64,000 nt of DNA from an uncultured Opitutia bacterium (GTDB taxonomy: Bacteria; Verrucomicrobiota; Verrucomicrobiia; Opitutales; Puniceicoccaceae): the NCBI GenBank assembly GCA_913056175.1, contig CAJXLM010000007.1, forward strand, positions 16,483 to 80,482, given 5' to 3'. The notes below the pieces were generated by a model. The model was not told where the DNA came from, ran no database searches, and saw only the letters and a list, made by a program, of their open reading frames with translations. Position 1 is the stretch's first letter; each line of letters opens with the position of its first letter. This document shows positions 1 to 11,734 of this stretch, one piece after another. The position numbers and the translations under genes were made by a program.

Positions 1-1703
1 ACCGGGCCCGGAAGCTCGGCCTCGGCGAGGAGCTCGTCGAGGCGGGCGAGGGTCGAGCTTCGCTCCGGTTCGAGAAGGAAACGGTCGCTGCCGAGGACCG
101 TGCGCATGCGGCGGAGGAGTTCGGTGGGGGGAGCGCGGCCGTCGATGATTTTCTGCGCTTGCTGGAGGAAGGAGCGGTTGCGCTGGGCCTCCTCGTCGTG
201 GCGGAGGAGGGCCGTGAGCAGGGCCGGTTGGCCGGGAAAGCGATCCGCCCCCTCCTCGAGGACCTCGTAGGCGAGCGCATCCGACCCGGCTTCGGCGAGG
301 AGGGTGGCGAGGGTCAGGAAGAGCGCGGGCGGGGTGGACGGCTGTCCGTAGAAGCGGTTGAGGGCCGCCCGGGCCGCCTCCGTCTCCCCGCTTCCCGAAA
401 GTGCCACCGCCTCGAGGGCGGAGAGCCGGGAGGGATCGGGGGTGCGGTACGGGACCTCCCCGGCCTCCTCGTCCCCGATCTCCTCGAGGAGGCGGAGGGC
501 GGAGGCGTACTCCCCGGCCCGGATGCGGCTGAGGGCGCGCAGGAGGGTGTGGGCGGCCGGGACCTCCCCGAGGGCCTCCGCGCGGGCCACCACGCGATCG
601 GCGAGTTCGGAGCGCCGGCTGTCGGCGGCGAAGCGGAGGAGGGCGATCTGGACGGCGGCTTCGTCCCCCCTCTCCGCGAGGAGGGTGGCGGCCCGTGCCA
701 TGGCTCTCTCACCTTCACCGCGCCCCTCGAGGGCGTGGAGTTCCATCACTCGAGGGCCCACTTGTTCCGGGAAGAAGATCTGCTGGTAGCGGGCGTAGTC
801 GTGGAGGTCGTCCCACCGCCCGGTCGCCCGGCTCGCCCGCAGCAGGGCCTGCCCGAGATCCTCCCGCCCCGGATACCGTTCCGCGGCCTGCAGGAGAATG
901 GTCAGGGCCCGGTCGGGCTGTCCGCGCCTCTCATACATCTCCGCGAGGGCGAGCCGTCCCGAAAGGGTGTCGGCGAGCGCGTCCTGGCGGAGATGCCGGA
1001 GGGCTTCCCGGTAGCGGCCAAGGGCGATTTCGGCCCGCACCGCTTCCGTGGCGAGAAAGGTGGCCGTCGCCTCGTTCGCCACCTCCTCCCGGAGCTGTTC
1101 CGCCAGCGCGAGGCGCTCCTCGTCGGCGTGCTCGTTCGCGAGGAGCTGGAAGACGGGCCGCAGGTAGTCCGCCGCGAGGAAGGCCGGATTCTCGTCGCGG
1201 TACTCGAGGCCACCTTGCAACACCTCGAGGGCGAGGCGGTTGTCGCGCAGGCCGAGGGCGTAGATCTCGGCGAGCAGGCGCCGGGCCTCCGGCTGGGCGG
1301 GAGCCCGCGCCAGCCCGATCCGCAGTTCGTGGAAGGCGGCCCGGAAGTCCCCCTCCTCGGCCGAATCGAGGCCCTGCCCCACGAAGAACGCCCCCATTTC
1401 CCGGCGGTGGTCCTCGAGGCGGAAGGGCAGGAGCATCATCTTCCCGAAGGAGGCCTCGCGGTAGTCGCGGACTTCGCGGAAGTAGAGGGTGAGGGCCCCG
1501 GCCACGGAGACCCAGCCCACGACGGTGAGGACGGCGAGGGTCGCTACGATCCGGCCCCAGTGGAAACGGAGCCGGTAGGTCCGCTTCCGGTCCTGCCGCC
1601 CGACGACCCGCTCGACCCGTACCAGCCCGAGGAGGCTGCGCCCGCGCCGGGAAGTGCGGCGGGTGCGGGTCCGGGAGGCCTTTCGGGGGGGTTCCTCAGC
1701 CAT
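1..1703 (-). CDS. TPR-type tetratricopeptide repeat membrane protein (3' part cut by window start)
   Basis: An open minus-strand frame runs from an ATG at 1703 to the window edge without a stop, so the C-terminus is missing. The N-terminus is very Arg-rich, then a single hydrophobic segment follows at about residues 50-72 ([20 protein letters not shown]). The rest is helical and Ala/Leu/Glu/Arg-rich with TPR-like helix pairs, for example around [12 protein letters not shown] and [20 protein letters not shown]. This suggests an inner-membrane-anchored scaffold with a soluble TPR domain. The start overlaps the 3' end of trpB by 8 nt, so the two are probably co-transcribed. The specific function is unknown. 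Long ORFs on the opposite strand here are antisense shadows of GC-rich coding. Confidence 0.75.
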   Translation of the reverse strand, partial: MAEEPPRKASRTRTRRTSRRGRSLLGLVRVERVVGRQDRKRTYRLRFHWGRIVATLAVLTVVGWVSVAGALTLYFREVRDYREASFGKMMLLPFRLEDHRREMGAFFVGQGLDSAEEGDFRAAFHELRIGLARAPAQPEARRLLAEIYALGLRDNRLALEVLQGGLEYRDENPAFLAADYLRPVFQLLANEHADEERLALAEQLREEVANEATATFLATEAVRAEIALGRYREALRHLRQDALADTLSGRLALAEMYERRGQPDRALTILLQAAERYPGREDLGQALLRASRATGRWDDLHDYARYQQIFFPEQVGPRVMELHALEGRGEGERAMARAATLLAERGDEAAVQIALLRFAADSRRSELADRVVARAEALGEVPAAHTLLRALSRIRAGEYASALRLLEEIGDEEAGEVPYRTPDPSRLSALEAVALSGSGETEAARAALNRFYGQPSTPPALFLTLATLLAEAGSDALAYEVLEEGADRFPGQPALLTALLRHDEEAQRNRSFLQQAQKIIDGRAPPTELLRRMRTVLGSDRFLLEPERSSTLARLDELLAEAELPGP

Positions 1704-2949
1704 GGTCGGTCGGGACGGTGGCCCCGGGCACTTCCCCCTCGAGGACCCGGGCTGCCTCCTGTACGTCCTTGTCCCCGCGGCCGCTCAGGTTGACGCAGAG
1801 AATCTGGTCGGGGCTGAGCTCGGGCGCCCGCCGGAGGGCGTAGGCGAGCCCGTGGGCGGTCTCGAGGGCCGGAATGATGCCCTCGCTGCGGCTGAGCCGC
1901 TGGAACGCGTCGAGGCACTCCTCGTCGCTGGCGGCGGCGTAGGAAATCCGGCCGGTGGACTGGTAGTAGGCGTGCTCCGGCCCGACGGCGGCGTAGTCGA
2001 GGCCGGCGGAGACGGAATGGGTGGCCTCGATCTGGCCGTCGGGGTCCTGGAGGATCCAGGTCTTGCAGCCCTGGAGGACGCCCGGCCGCCCCCCCTCGAA
2101 ACGGGCGGCGTGTTCCCCGGAGCCCCGTCCCCGCCCGCCGGCTTCCACGCCGACGAGCCGCACGCTTGCCTCGGCGAGAAAGTCGTAGAAAAAGCCGATG
2201 GCATTGCTGCCGCCGCCGACACAGGCGGCCATTTCATCCGGGAGCCGGCCTTCCGCGGCGAGAATCTGCTCCCGGGTCTCCTCGCCGATGACCTTGTGGA
2301 AGTCGCGCACCATCATGGGAAAGGGGTGCGCCCCAAGGGCCGAGCCGAGGATGTAGTGGGTGTGGCGGGAGGTGGCCACCCAGTCCCGCATCGCCTCGTT
2401 GACGGCGTCCTTGAGGGTGCGCTGGCCGGCTTCGACCCCGCGCACCTCGGCGCCGCAAAGGCGCATCCGGTAGACGTTGAGGGCCTGGCGGCGCATGTCC
2501 TCCGCGCCCATGTAGACGACGCATTCCATGCCGAAGCGGGCGCAGCCGGCCGCTGTAGCGATGCCGTGCTGGCCGGCCCCGGTCTCCGCGATGATCCGGG
2601 TCTTGCCCATGCGGCGGGCGAGGAGGAGCTGGCCGAGGACGTTGTTGATCTTGTGGGCGCCCGTATGGAGGAGATCCTCCCGCTTCAGGTAGATGCGGGC
2701 CCCGCCGAGCTCCCGGGAGAGGCGGTCGGCGGGGATGAGGGGGGTGGGCCGGCCGGCGAAGTCGCGCAGCTCCGACCGGAGGGCCTCGGCGAAGGCCGGA
2801 TCCTCCCTCGCCTCGGCGTAGGCCCGGCGCAACTCCTCGAGGGGAGTGTACAAGGTCTCCGGCACGAAACAGCCCCCGAAATCGCCGAAGCGTCCACGCG
2901 CGTCGGGGAGGGCATCGGCGGTGGCGAGGATGGGGCGCTGCGCGATCAT
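1696..2949 (-). CDS. trpB: Tryptophan synthase beta chain
   Basis: A 417-residue protein of normal TrpB length. TrpB condenses indole with serine using PLP, in complex with TrpA. The PLP lysine is seen in HTGAHKINN (Lys100), followed by the conserved ETGAGQHG segment. The phosphate-binding loop GGGSNAIG lies near residue 245. I chose the ATG at 2949 (MIAQRPI) because the longer frame upstream lacks homology and runs antiphase into the phosphatase gene. No trpA, trpC or trpD is adjacent; trpE lies 5 kb away in the same direction. The downstream TPR gene overlaps its end. Confidence 0.95.
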   Translation of the reverse strand: MIAQRPILATADALPDARGRFGDFGGCFVPETLYTPLEELRRAYAEAREDPAFAEALRSELRDFAGRPTPLIPADRLSRELGGARIYLKREDLLHTGAHKINNVLGQLLLARRMGKTRIIAETGAGQHGIATAAGCARFGMECVVYMGAEDMRRQALNVYRMRLCGAEVRGVEAGQRTLKDAVNEAMRDWVATSRHTHYILGSALGAHPFPMMVRDFHKVIGEETREQILAAEGRLPDEMAACVGGGSNAIGFFYDFLAEASVRLVGVEAGGRGRGSGEHAARFEGGRPGVLQGCKTWILQDPDGQIEATHSVSAGLDYAAVGPEHAYYQSTGRISYAAASDEECLDAFQRLSRSEGIIPALETAHGLAYALRRAPELSPDQILCVNLSGRGDKDVQEAARVLEGEVPGATVPTDHG

Positions 2950-2983
2950 GAGGCTAGGGATGATGGCGCTTTCGGGCGGGGGG

Positions 2984-4453
2984 TCAATCCGCCGCGGCAG
3001 GGGGAGGGCGGTCGGCGAAGCGGACGACCAGCAGGGTTTCGTCATCGCTGGCCGGTTCTTCCCCGGCGAAGGTGCGGACGCTCCGCAGGATCGCCTCCTT
3101 GACGGCCTCGGCGGTCTCGTCGTGGCCGGGCCGGAGGGCCGCGATGAGCCGGGATCTCGAGAACTCGGTCCCGTCCCGGTTCGTGCGCTCGGTGATCCCG
3201 TCCGTGTAGAGGAGGAAGAGATCCCCGGGGTGAAAGGTGGTGCGGGTCTCCTCGAGGATCTCCTCGAACCACTCCGGCTCGACCATGCCGAGGGCCATGC
3301 CCTCCGAGGGTACGGGTCGGGAGGAGCGCGGCTCCCCCGGAGCTCCCCGGGAGGCGATGAGGGGCAGCTCGTGCCCGGCCCGGGCGAGCCGGATCTCCTC
3401 CCGGCCGAAGTCGAGGATGGCATAGACCATCGTCACGAACATTTCCGCACGGATCTGCCGGAGGATCTCCCGGTTCATCCGGGAGAGGACGGTGTGCGGG
3501 GAGGCGTCCTCCCGGGCAAAGTGGCGCAGGCTGGTCTGGCAGATGGCCATGAGCAGGGAGGCAGCCACCCCCTTGCCGGAGACGTCGGCCACCGCCACGC
3601 CCACCCGCTGGCCACCAAGCCCGATGACCTGGTACATGTCCCCCCCGACCTGCTGCGCCGTCTCGTAGGCCATGGCCAGATCCATGGAGGAAACCTGCGG
3701 GAGCTCGCGGGGGAGGAGGAGGCCCTGGATGTTCCGGGCCAGGGAGAGGTCGAGCTCCAGCCGCTGCTGCTCCATCTGCTGGCGGACGACCTCCGCGTTG
3801 TGCAGGGCGAGGGCGGCTTGCTCGGCGAGCGATGCCATCAGGGACAGGTCGGTCTCGGAGAAGCCGGCCCCATCCGCCGCGTTGACCACGGTGAGCACGC
3901 CGAGCAACCGTTTCTGGAAAAACATGGGCACGGCCAGCAGGGAGCGGATTCGCAGCACGGGATCGCGGTGGCGGACGACCCGTTCGTCGTGCTCGGGGTG
4001 GTTGAGGAGGACGGCTTCCCCACGGGTGGCCACCTCCCCGATGACCCCCTCGCCGTAGGGAATGTCCGCGGTGCGGAGGACTTCCTCGAGGAGGCGGGCC
4101 CGTGTGGCGAGGCGTTCCTCCAGCTGGGGGGAAAGGGGGCGCTGCGGGGGGAAGAGTCCCTCGGTGGCCGCGCTGCGCAGGAGTCGGGCGGCCTCGTCGG
4201 CCCGGAAGAGGCAGCCGCTGACCGCGCCGGTCCCCAGCACGGCCGCGTGGACGATGCGCCCGGGGAGGTCCCGGCGGGCGCCCTCCTCGCCCACCCCCTC
4301 CACCATGTGGTGCATGAACTCGAGGACGAGGGTCTTCTCCTGCTGCAGTCTCTGGCGGGCCTCCCGCTCGCGGAGCAGGTTCTGCCGGTAGTACTGCACG
4401 CCGATCCAGGCGGCAATCGCACCGAGTCCCAAACCGAGGAGGAGTCCCCACAC
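2984..4453 (-). CDS. GAF-domain PP2C/SpoIIE-type serine phosphatase (RsbU-like)
   Basis: From the GTG start at 4453 the protein is about 489 aa. It has one N-terminal membrane segment ([21 protein letters not shown]), a short coiled linker, a GAF domain (roughly residues 60-225) and a SpoIIE/PP2C phosphatase domain (roughly 245-480). Metal-binding aspartates are visible in [22 protein letters not shown] and SDDETLLV. Such enzymes dephosphorylate anti-anti-sigma factors in partner-switching pathways. An ATG at 4615 is in frame, but I rejected it because the terminator of yicC (4528-4566) lies between it and the transmembrane segment. No anti-sigma or anti-anti-sigma partner is in the window. 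Confidence 0.85.
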   Translation of the reverse strand: MWGLLLGLGLGAIAAWIGVQYYRQNLLREREARQRLQQEKTLVLEFMHHMVEGVGEEGARRDLPGRIVHAAVLGTGAVSGCLFRADEAARLLRSAATEGLFPPQRPLSPQLEERLATRARLLEEVLRTADIPYGEGVIGEVATRGEAVLLNHPEHDERVVRHRDPVLRIRSLLAVPMFFQKRLLGVLTVVNAADGAGFSETDLSLMASLAEQAALALHNAEVVRQQMEQQRLELDLSLARNIQGLLLPRELPQVSSMDLAMAYETAQQVGGDMYQVIGLGGQRVGVAVADVSGKGVAASLLMAICQTSLRHFAREDASPHTVLSRMNREILRQIRAEMFVTMVYAILDFGREEIRLARAGHELPLIASRGAPGEPRSSRPVPSEGMALGMVEPEWFEEILEETRTTFHPGDLFLLYTDGITERTNRDGTEFSRSRLIAALRPGHDETAEAVKEAILRSVRTFAGEEPASDDETLLVVRFADRPPPAAAD

Positions 4454-4527
4454 AACGGGGTGGTTGTAGGCGAGGGGGTGGCCGAGCCCAAGCTTATTGG
4501 CAGGAAAAGCGCCCGTCGGCGCCCACG

Positions 4528-4566
4528 AAAAAGGGGCCCGGTGAAAACCCCTAAACACCGGACCCC
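4528..4566 (-). terminator. Rho-independent terminator after yicC
   Basis: On the minus strand an 11-bp GC-rich stem (4556-4566 with 4533-4543, one G-T pair) encloses a 12-nt loop and is followed by five T residues (4532-4528). It lies 120 nt past the yicC stop. It separates the yicC transcript from the phosphatase gene, which supports the GTG start for that gene. Confidence 0.75.
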
Positions 4567-4687
4567 CGGGGACGAAGCCCCTACACCTCAATCCTGCACG
4601 ATGGATTGCGCGCATGAGGAGAGCACCGCCCGTGCCAAGTTCGGGGCCGAATCGGGAGGGAGCGCGGGCGGCTCCCGGGCGCCGGGC

Positions 4688-5557
4688 TCAGGCGAGATTG
4701 GCCGCCTGTTCCCGGAGTTGCTCGAGGAGTTGCTTGGCTTCGATGACGCGGGCGGAAAGGCCCGTGTCGTTGGCCTTCGAGCCGAGGGTCTGGACTTCGC
4801 GGTGCATTTCCTGGAGGAGGAACTCGAGCTTGCGGCCCGCGGGACCCTCCCCGGCGAGCAGCTCCCGGGCCGCCCCGAGGTGGCTGTCGAGGCGGACGAG
4901 TTCCTCGGTGAAGTCGCAGCGCTCGGCGAAGAGGGCGATCTCCCGGAGGACCCGCTCGTCGTCGAGTTCGAGCTGGAGCCCGGCCCGGCGGAGCCGCTCG
5001 TGGAGGTGGTCGCGGTAGCGGTCGAGGCGGTCGGGGGCCAGGGCGGCGGCTTCCCCGGTGAGGGTGGCGAGGCGCCCGAGACGCTCCTCGAGGTCGGCTC
5101 GCAGGCGCGCTCCCTCCGCCCGCCGACTGTCGGCGAGCTCTGCGAGGGCGTTCCCGAGGGCGGAGGCGAGCTCGGCGGGAAAGGCATCCCTGGGAGCGGC
5201 GGGGCTCTCGCGCTCGGCCTCGCTCACCATCTGGTAGAGGGTCCGCGGGTCCGGCTCCGCGGGCGCTCCCACCTGCCGGGCGGCCTCCCGGAAGAGGGCG
5301 AGCCGCCGGGCGAAGGCCTGCTGGGGGAACACCGTTGCCCCTTCGCTCCCGCCCTCGATCTCCACGCGCAGGGTGAAGGCTCCCCGGGCGAACTGGGCCC
5401 GCACGGTCTCCTCGAGGCGTGGGGTGGCGAGGTGCCAGGCGGGGGGCGCGTGCACCTGCACGGCGCAGCCGCGGTGGTTCACGGAGCGCGCCTCGACCGT
5501 GCAGCGCAGGTCCGGGCCGATGGCTTGCCCGGTCCCGTGCCCGGTCATGCTTTCCAT
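4688..5557 (-). CDS. yicC: YicC/YloC-family endoribonuclease
   Basis: A 289-aa protein starting MESMTGHGTG, the typical N-terminus of the YicC family (SMTG.G). It has the family C-terminal DUF1732 region, with LGSKANDTGLSARVIEAKQ near the end. E. coli YicC is an endoribonuclease acting on small RNAs, and YloC homologues are known in Firmicutes. The start could be the second Met (MTGHG). It lies 30 nt downstream of the M42 peptidase in the same direction and is followed by a terminator, so it is probably the last gene of the sigma factor-M42-yicC unit. Confidence 0.9.
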   Translation of the reverse strand: MESMTGHGTGQAIGPDLRCTVEARSVNHRGCAVQVHAPPAWHLATPRLEETVRAQFARGAFTLRVEIEGGSEGATVFPQQAFARRLALFREAARQVGAPAEPDPRTLYQMVSEAERESPAAPRDAFPAELASALGNALAELADSRRAEGARLRADLEERLGRLATLTGEAAALAPDRLDRYRDHLHERLRRAGLQLELDDERVLREIALFAERCDFTEELVRLDSHLGAARELLAGEGPAGRKLEFLLQEMHREVQTLGSKANDTGLSARVIEAKQLLEQLREQAANLA

Positions 5558-5587
5558 GCGAGTGCGGGGGCGTGGGAACGCCCGAGC

Positions 5588-6667
5588 CTACCAGTCGCCG
5601 CGCTCGCCGGGCTCCAGCGAGAGCGCGAAGAGCCGGATGAGCTCCACGGTGGCTTCGACGTCACCGAGGTGGACGACCTCGCCGGGCGTGTGCATGTAGC
5701 GCAGGGGAATGCTGAGGAGGCCGGTGGCCACGCCCGCCCGGCTCATCTGGACGGCCCGCGCATCGGTCGGCGTGGGCGCGTTCTCGGCCTTGAGCTGGTA
5801 GGGGATTTGGTGGTCCTCGGCGAGTTGCTGGAGGCGCGCGAAGACCACCGGGTTGATGTTCGGTCCGCGGCTGAGGAGGGGACCGCCCCCGAGAACGTGC
5901 TTGCCCCCGTGCTTGCGGGGGTCGCAGTCGGGATGGTCGGTGGCGTGCCCCACATCCACGGCGATCCCGAACTGAGGGTCCACCGCGAAGGTGGAGGGGT
6001 AGGCCCCGCGGGTGCCGATTTCCTCCTGGCTGGTGGAGACGGCCACGACCTTCGCCCGGAGGGCGTCGGCGTGGTCGCGGGCGAGTCGCCGGAGCACCTC
6101 GTTGACGACGTAGCAACCGCTCTTGTTGTCGAAACCACGGGCAATGAATCTCTCGCCGCGAAGGGGTTCGAGCCCGTGGGCGTAGACGACGGGATCGCCG
6201 ACCGCGACGAGCTTGCTTGCCTCCTCGCCACTGGTGGCCCCGATGTCGATCCACATCTCGTGAACCTCGGGGATCTTCTTGCGCTCCTCCGCCGACATGA
6301 GGTGGACGGCACGCTTGCCGGTCACCCCGCTGACCGGGCCGCGGTCGGTGAGGATGCGGACCCGGCGGCCGGGAATCATGATCCGGTCGTGGCCGCCGAT
6401 CGTCTCGAAGAAGAGGAAGCCCTTGTCGTCGATGTGGCTGAGGACGAAGCCGAGCTCGTCCATGTGGCCGGCGAGGAGAAGGGTCGGGTCCTTGCCCTCC
6501 CCGAGCACGGCCATGCGGTTGCCGAGGGCGTCGCGATCGACCCGCTCGGCCACCGGGCCGAGGTAGCGGTCCACGACGGCTTGGGCCTCCTGCTCGTAGC
6601 CGGAGGGGGAGCGGGCCTCGAGGAGGTCGCGGAGAAAGTCGGGAGCCTCGCCGGCGGGGGCGCTCAT
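5588..6667 (-). CDS. M42-family dinuclear-metal aminopeptidase
   Basis: A 359-residue M42 peptidase (glutamyl aminopeptidase/deblocking type, related to FrvX and YsdC). Metal and catalytic residues are present in order: His in AGHMDELG, Asp in GFDNKSGC, Glu-Glu in TSQEEIGTRG, Asp in DVGHATD and His in YMHTPGEVV. These cytosolic, usually dodecameric enzymes trim peptide N-termini. The start overlaps the stop of the sigma-factor gene by 4 nt, which indicates translational coupling. Confidence 0.92.
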   Translation of the reverse strand: MSAPAGEAPDFLRDLLEARSPSGYEQEAQAVVDRYLGPVAERVDRDALGNRMAVLGEGKDPTLLLAGHMDELGFVLSHIDDKGFLFFETIGGHDRIMIPGRRVRILTDRGPVSGVTGKRAVHLMSAEERKKIPEVHEMWIDIGATSGEEASKLVAVGDPVVYAHGLEPLRGERFIARGFDNKSGCYVVNEVLRRLARDHADALRAKVVAVSTSQEEIGTRGAYPSTFAVDPQFGIAVDVGHATDHPDCDPRKHGGKHVLGGGPLLSRGPNINPVVFARLQQLAEDHQIPYQLKAENAPTPTDARAVQMSRAGVATGLLSIPLRYMHTPGEVVHLGDVEATVELIRLFALSLEPGERGDW

Positions 6668-7743
6668 GCGGACCCGTCCTTCCCGGAACCGGACGATTCC
6701 TTCCCGAGGGTCTTCTCGTAGAACTCGTGGAGCACTTGCATGCGCTTGCGCTCGAGGGTCTCCTCCTGGATCTCCTCGGCGGTGCGCTGGCGCTCGCGGT
6801 TCATCATGCCCCGCCGCATCTTGCTGATGGCGATGTTCTGCAACTGGCGGACGCGCTCGCGGGTGATCCCGAATTTCTCTCCGACATCTTCGAGGGTGAG
6901 CGGACCCTCCGGCCCGATGCCGAAGCGGAGCCGGATGATGTCGGCCTCGCGCTCCTCGAGCTCGTCGAGGAGGTCCTCGAGGTCGAGCATCTGCGACTTG
7001 GTCCGCAGGGTGTCGAAGGGATTGATGGCGGTCTCGTCCCCGACGAGCTGGCCGAAGCTGGTGCTCTCATCCTCGCCGACGGGTGCGTCGAGGGAGGTGG
7101 GACGCACGCTCACGCTCTTCAGGTGGGCGACCTTGTTTACGGGGATGCCCATCTCGGCGGCGATCTCATCGTCGGTGGGCTCGCGCCCGAACTCGTCGGC
7201 AAGGGCGGAGGTCACCTTCCGCATCCGGGCGATGCGGTCGACGAGGTGCACGGGCAGGCGGATCGTCTTCGACTGGTTGGCGAGCGCCCGCTTGATGGAC
7301 TGCTTGATCCACCACGCCGCATAGGTGCTGAGCTTGCCCCCCTTGTCGGGATCGAAGCGCTCCACGGCCTTGACGAGGCCGATGTTGCCTTCGCTGATGA
7401 GGTCGAGCAGGGGGAGGCCGAAGTTGTTGTAGTCGTGGGCGATTTTCACGACGAGGCGGAGGTTCGCCTGCACCATGCGGTTGCGAGCTTCCTCGTCCCC
7501 CTTCTGGATCCGGCGGGCGAGGGCCACTTCCTCCTCGGGGGTCAGCAGGGGCGTACGCCCGATTTCCTGCAGGTAGAGCTTGAGGGCCGAGCGCTCGGAG
7601 GAGGGAAGATCCCGGACATCCTCGGTTTCGTCCGCGTAGGTGTCCACGGTCCGCTCCACCTCGACTTCCTCGGGGAGGGAGGGCGTGGGAGTGGCGTCCT
7701 TGCGGGCGCCACGGGCTTTTTTCTGGTTGGCGGCTGTTGGCAT
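6664..7743 (-). CDS. rpoD: RNA polymerase primary-type sigma-70 factor (RpoD/SigA)
   Basis: A 359-aa sigma-70. A basic and acidic leader is followed by region 1.2 (SALKLYLQEIGRTPLLTPEEE). Region 2 has GLPLLDLISEGNIGLVKAV and the -10 recognition and melting segment KLSTYAAWWIKQSIKRAL. Region 3 is at about residues 170-240, and region 4 has the helix-turn-helix LEDVGEKFGITRERVRQLQ. It lacks the long region 1.1 and nonconserved insert of E. coli RpoD, so it is short for a primary sigma but normal for SigA-like factors of other phyla. Whether it is the only housekeeping sigma cannot be judged here. Confidence 0.9.
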   Translation of the reverse strand: MPTAANQKKARGARKDATPTPSLPEEVEVERTVDTYADETEDVRDLPSSERSALKLYLQEIGRTPLLTPEEEVALARRIQKGDEEARNRMVQANLRLVVKIAHDYNNFGLPLLDLISEGNIGLVKAVERFDPDKGGKLSTYAAWWIKQSIKRALANQSKTIRLPVHLVDRIARMRKVTSALADEFGREPTDDEIAAEMGIPVNKVAHLKSVSVRPTSLDAPVGEDESTSFGQLVGDETAINPFDTLRTKSQMLDLEDLLDELEEREADIIRLRFGIGPEGPLTLEDVGEKFGITRERVRQLQNIAISKMRRGMMNRERQRTAEEIQEETLERKRMQVLHEFYEKTLGKESSGSGKDGSA

Positions 7744-7763
7744 AAAAAGAGGCGGGGTGGGCT

Positions 7764-7778
7764 CCGGTCGGGGACCGG
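7764..7778 (-). terminator. Short inverted repeat between trpE and the sigma-factor gene
   Basis: CCGGTC-GGG-GACCGG forms a perfect 6-bp stem in the 55-nt gap between the trpE stop (7799) and the rpoD start (7743). No T-run follows directly on the minus strand, so it would be a weak terminator or a 5'-UTR hairpin of the sigma-factor gene. Confidence 0.3.
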
Positions 7779-7798
7779 GGTGGTGGGGAGAGAGTGCT

Positions 7799-9295
<1,497 letters not shown>

Positions 9296-9328
9296 ACTAC
9301 GGCAGGGGAGGGCCCGCGGGAGTGGTCT

Positions 9329-10777
9329 TCAAGGGTTTTCCTCCCCCGCGGCCTCCTCGGCCGCCTCCACTCGCCGCAGCTGGACGCCCTCGATGAGGCG
9401 CTGGCGGCGGAGGACGGTGGTGATGACGACGGCCCAGCTCCCCTCGCGGACGCGGTTCTTCTCGAGGAGGCGGGCAAACGCGGTCCGGATGGTCGCCTCC
9501 CGCTTGCGGGCAAAGGGAATCTCGAAGGGCTCCACGCCCCAGAGGAGCTGCATCTGCCGGGCGACCTCGGGCCGGTCGGTGAAGGCGAAGACGGGGGTGC
9601 GGTGCGGGCGCAGGGAGGAGAGGAGCTGGGGGAGGTTGCCGGCCTTGGTGAAGACGATCACGCAGGCATCCCCGATATCCTCGGCGAGGCCCGAGGCCGA
9701 GCGGACGAGCTTGCTCTTGGGGTTGCGCAGGACGAGGCCGTGTCGGGTGTCCGGGTCGTGGAGCGCTTCGGTCGCCTCGGAAATCCGCTTGAAGACCTGG
9801 ACGCACTCCCCGGGGTACTTGCCCACCGCGGTCTCTCCGGAGAGCATGATCCCGTCGGTGCGCTGGCCGACGGCGAGGGCTACATCGGACACCTCCGCCC
9901 GGGTGGGCACGGGGTTGTCGATCATGCTCTCGAGCATGTGGGTGGCGACGATCACGGGCTTCTGCAGCCGGATGCAGGTCTGCACGGCGCGGTGCTGGAG
10001 GAGGGGGAGGTCCTCGTAGGGGATCTCGATGCCGAGGTCGCCGCGGGCGACCATGAGCGCGTCGGAGGCCCGGATGATGTCGTCGAGATTGTGGATGGCC
10101 TGCTGGTCCTCGATCTTTGCGATGATCCGGGCGGGCGACTGCGACCGGGCGAGGAGTCGGCGGAGGGCATCCACGTCCTCGGGCTGGCGGACGAAGGATT
10201 GGGCAAAGTAGTCGACGCCGACAGCGACTCCTGCCTGCACATCGGTCTCGTCCTTCTCGGTGAGCGCGGGCAGGCGCACGCGGGTGCCGGGGAGGTTGAT
10301 GTGGCGGCGGCTCTCGAGGAGGCCGCCGATCTCCACGCGGCAGCGCAGGCGCCCGGCTTCCTTGCCCTCCACCCGAAAGCGGAGGAGGCCGTTGTCGACG
10401 AGAACGGTGCTGCCTTCCCCGAGGTCATGAATGAGGCCCGGGTAGTTGACGGGTACGAGGGGGACGGAGGGGCGGCCTCCGGCCTCCTCGTCCACGGCGA
10501 GGTCGAGGGGGTCGCCAGGCTGGAGGGGAAGGGGCTCGGCCAGTTCCCCGGTCCGGATCTCGGGCCCCTTGATATCCATGAGGGTGGCCAGCAGCCGGTC
10601 CTCGGCGGCAGCGGCCGCCCGGACGCGTTTGACGATCCCGGCGACATCCTCGGCCTTCACGTGCGCCATGTTGATCCGGCAGAGATCGACGCCGGCCCGG
10701 AGGAGGCCCCGGAGGATCTCGGGGTCGAGGGTGGCCGGGCCGATGGTGAAGATGATCTTCGTCTTAGTGGAGGGCAT
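9329..10777 (-). CDS. pyk: Pyruvate kinase
   Basis: A 482-aa enzyme of glycolysis converting phosphoenolpyruvate and ADP to pyruvate and ATP. It starts MPSTKTKIIFTIGPATLD with the K-I..T-GPA pattern. Other motifs are DIKGPEIRTG, the catalytic IIAKIEDQQA (Lys), VMVARGDLG-like ALMVARGDLGIEIP, and MLSGETAVGKYP. The C-terminal allosteric-like domain is present at full length. The WalJ-type gene upstream overlaps its start by 14 nt. Confidence 0.96.
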   Translation of the reverse strand: MPSTKTKIIFTIGPATLDPEILRGLLRAGVDLCRINMAHVKAEDVAGIVKRVRAAAAAEDRLLATLMDIKGPEIRTGELAEPLPLQPGDPLDLAVDEEAGGRPSVPLVPVNYPGLIHDLGEGSTVLVDNGLLRFRVEGKEAGRLRCRVEIGGLLESRRHINLPGTRVRLPALTEKDETDVQAGVAVGVDYFAQSFVRQPEDVDALRRLLARSQSPARIIAKIEDQQAIHNLDDIIRASDALMVARGDLGIEIPYEDLPLLQHRAVQTCIRLQKPVIVATHMLESMIDNPVPTRAEVSDVALAVGQRTDGIMLSGETAVGKYPGECVQVFKRISEATEALHDPDTRHGLVLRNPKSKLVRSASGLAEDIGDACVIVFTKAGNLPQLLSSLRPHRTPVFAFTDRPEVARQMQLLWGVEPFEIPFARKREATIRTAFARLLEKNRVREGSWAVVITTVLRRQRLIEGVQLRRVEAAEEAAGEENP

Positions 10778-11582
10778 GACTGTGCTCGAGGAGGACGGCG
10801 GGTTGCTCGGTGGGGGAAAGGACCGAGAGGGCGGGTGCGGGGCTCAACGAGGCACAGAAAGGGGCGAAGAGGTCCTCGACGCGGGAGGGGTCGTTGCAGT
10901 CGCGGCTGAGGTGGCCGAGGCAGAGCCGACGCCAGCGGGGGCGCTGGACCGACCGGAGCGCCTCGAGGGCGGCATCGTTCGAGAGGTGACCGTGCCGACT
11001 GCGGATGCGCTGCTTGAGCGACCAGGGCCGCCGGGGATCGTTCTCGAGGAGGTCCTCGTCGTGGTTGGCCTCGACGACGAGGGTGTCCACGGCCCCGAGG
11101 CGCTCGGCGAGGCGCTGGGGCACGTGCCCGAGGTCGTTGACCCAGGCGAGGCTGCGGCGGGGGGAGAAGAGGTCGTCCTGCCCCCAGGCGAAGAAGAAGG
11201 CGACGGGGTCGTGGGCGTCGTGCGGCACGCTGCAGGGGCGGATCTCGAGGTCCTTGTAGAGGAAGGCGGTCTCCGTATCGAAAATCTGCCAGGGAACGCG
11301 GCGGGGGAGCTTGGCCTGGAGGGCCCGGGCGGTGTCGCGGTTCGCGAAGAAGCGGAGGTGGGGGTAACGGGACAGGCCGCGCAGGCCGGCGGCGTGGTCC
11401 TGGTGCTCGTGGGTCAGGAAGACGGCGTCGAGGTCCTCCGGGCGGAGACCGAGTTCGCCGAGAAGGCCCACGGTCTTGCGGCCGGAGAGGCCGGCGTCGA
11501 CGAGGATGCGAGCTTCGTCCGTCTCGAGGAGAGCACAGTTACCCGCACTGCTCGAGGAGAGGATGACGAAGCGGCTGCCCAC
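10764..11582 (-). CDS. MBL-fold metallohydrolase, WalJ/YycJ type
   Basis: From the GTG at 11582 the protein is 272 aa and begins VGSRFVILSSSSAGNC, matching the usual start of YycJ/WalJ proteins. The metal motif is TH58EH60QD62H63, with further ligands in NDLGHVPQR, VVEANHD and GHLSRDC. The family is a cytosolic DNA-processing-type beta-CASP-less hydrolase, linked in Firmicutes to the WalRK cell-wall system and to mutation avoidance. An in-frame ATG at 11699 would add 39 residues of Arg/Ser-rich sequence without homology and would nearly abut divergent folE2, so I prefer the GTG. Confidence 0.85.
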   Translation of the reverse strand: MGSRFVILSSSSAGNCALLETDEARILVDAGLSGRKTVGLLGELGLRPEDLDAVFLTHEHQDHAAGLRGLSRYPHLRFFANRDTARALQAKLPRRVPWQIFDTETAFLYKDLEIRPCSVPHDAHDPVAFFFAWGQDDLFSPRRSLAWVNDLGHVPQRLAERLGAVDTLVVEANHDEDLLENDPRRPWSLKQRIRSRHGHLSNDAALEALRSVQRPRWRRLCLGHLSRDCNDPSRVEDLFAPFCASLSPAPALSVLSPTEQPAVLLEHSHALH

Positions 11583-11734
11583 CGCCGAAGGAAAAGAATC
11601 GCGCCGCCCTGACGGCAACCGTTTTCGCCGCCGGCCCTCCTCGGCGACCGGCGGCAGTGCTTGGATTTTCCCGTTTGTCAGCGGTACGGAGTTGCCCATA
11701 TTCGCGGGTTCACTTTCGTCTTCCGCAGGCTCTC

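Noticed and set aside
159..1793. A 544-codon plus-strand ORF opposite the TPR gene, and similar long ORFs (2846-6721, 7640-10909, 28295-29209, 35817-37439, 53239-55461)
   Set aside because: They are rich in Gly, Glu, Arg and Val and have no known motifs. Each is an antisense shadow of a recognisable minus-strand gene, as expected in GC-rich DNA.
2984..4615. ATG at 4615 as start of the SpoIIE-type phosphatase
   Set aside because: The yicC terminator at 4528-4566 would lie inside the gene, and the extra residues have no homology; the GTG at 4453 starts right at the transmembrane segment.
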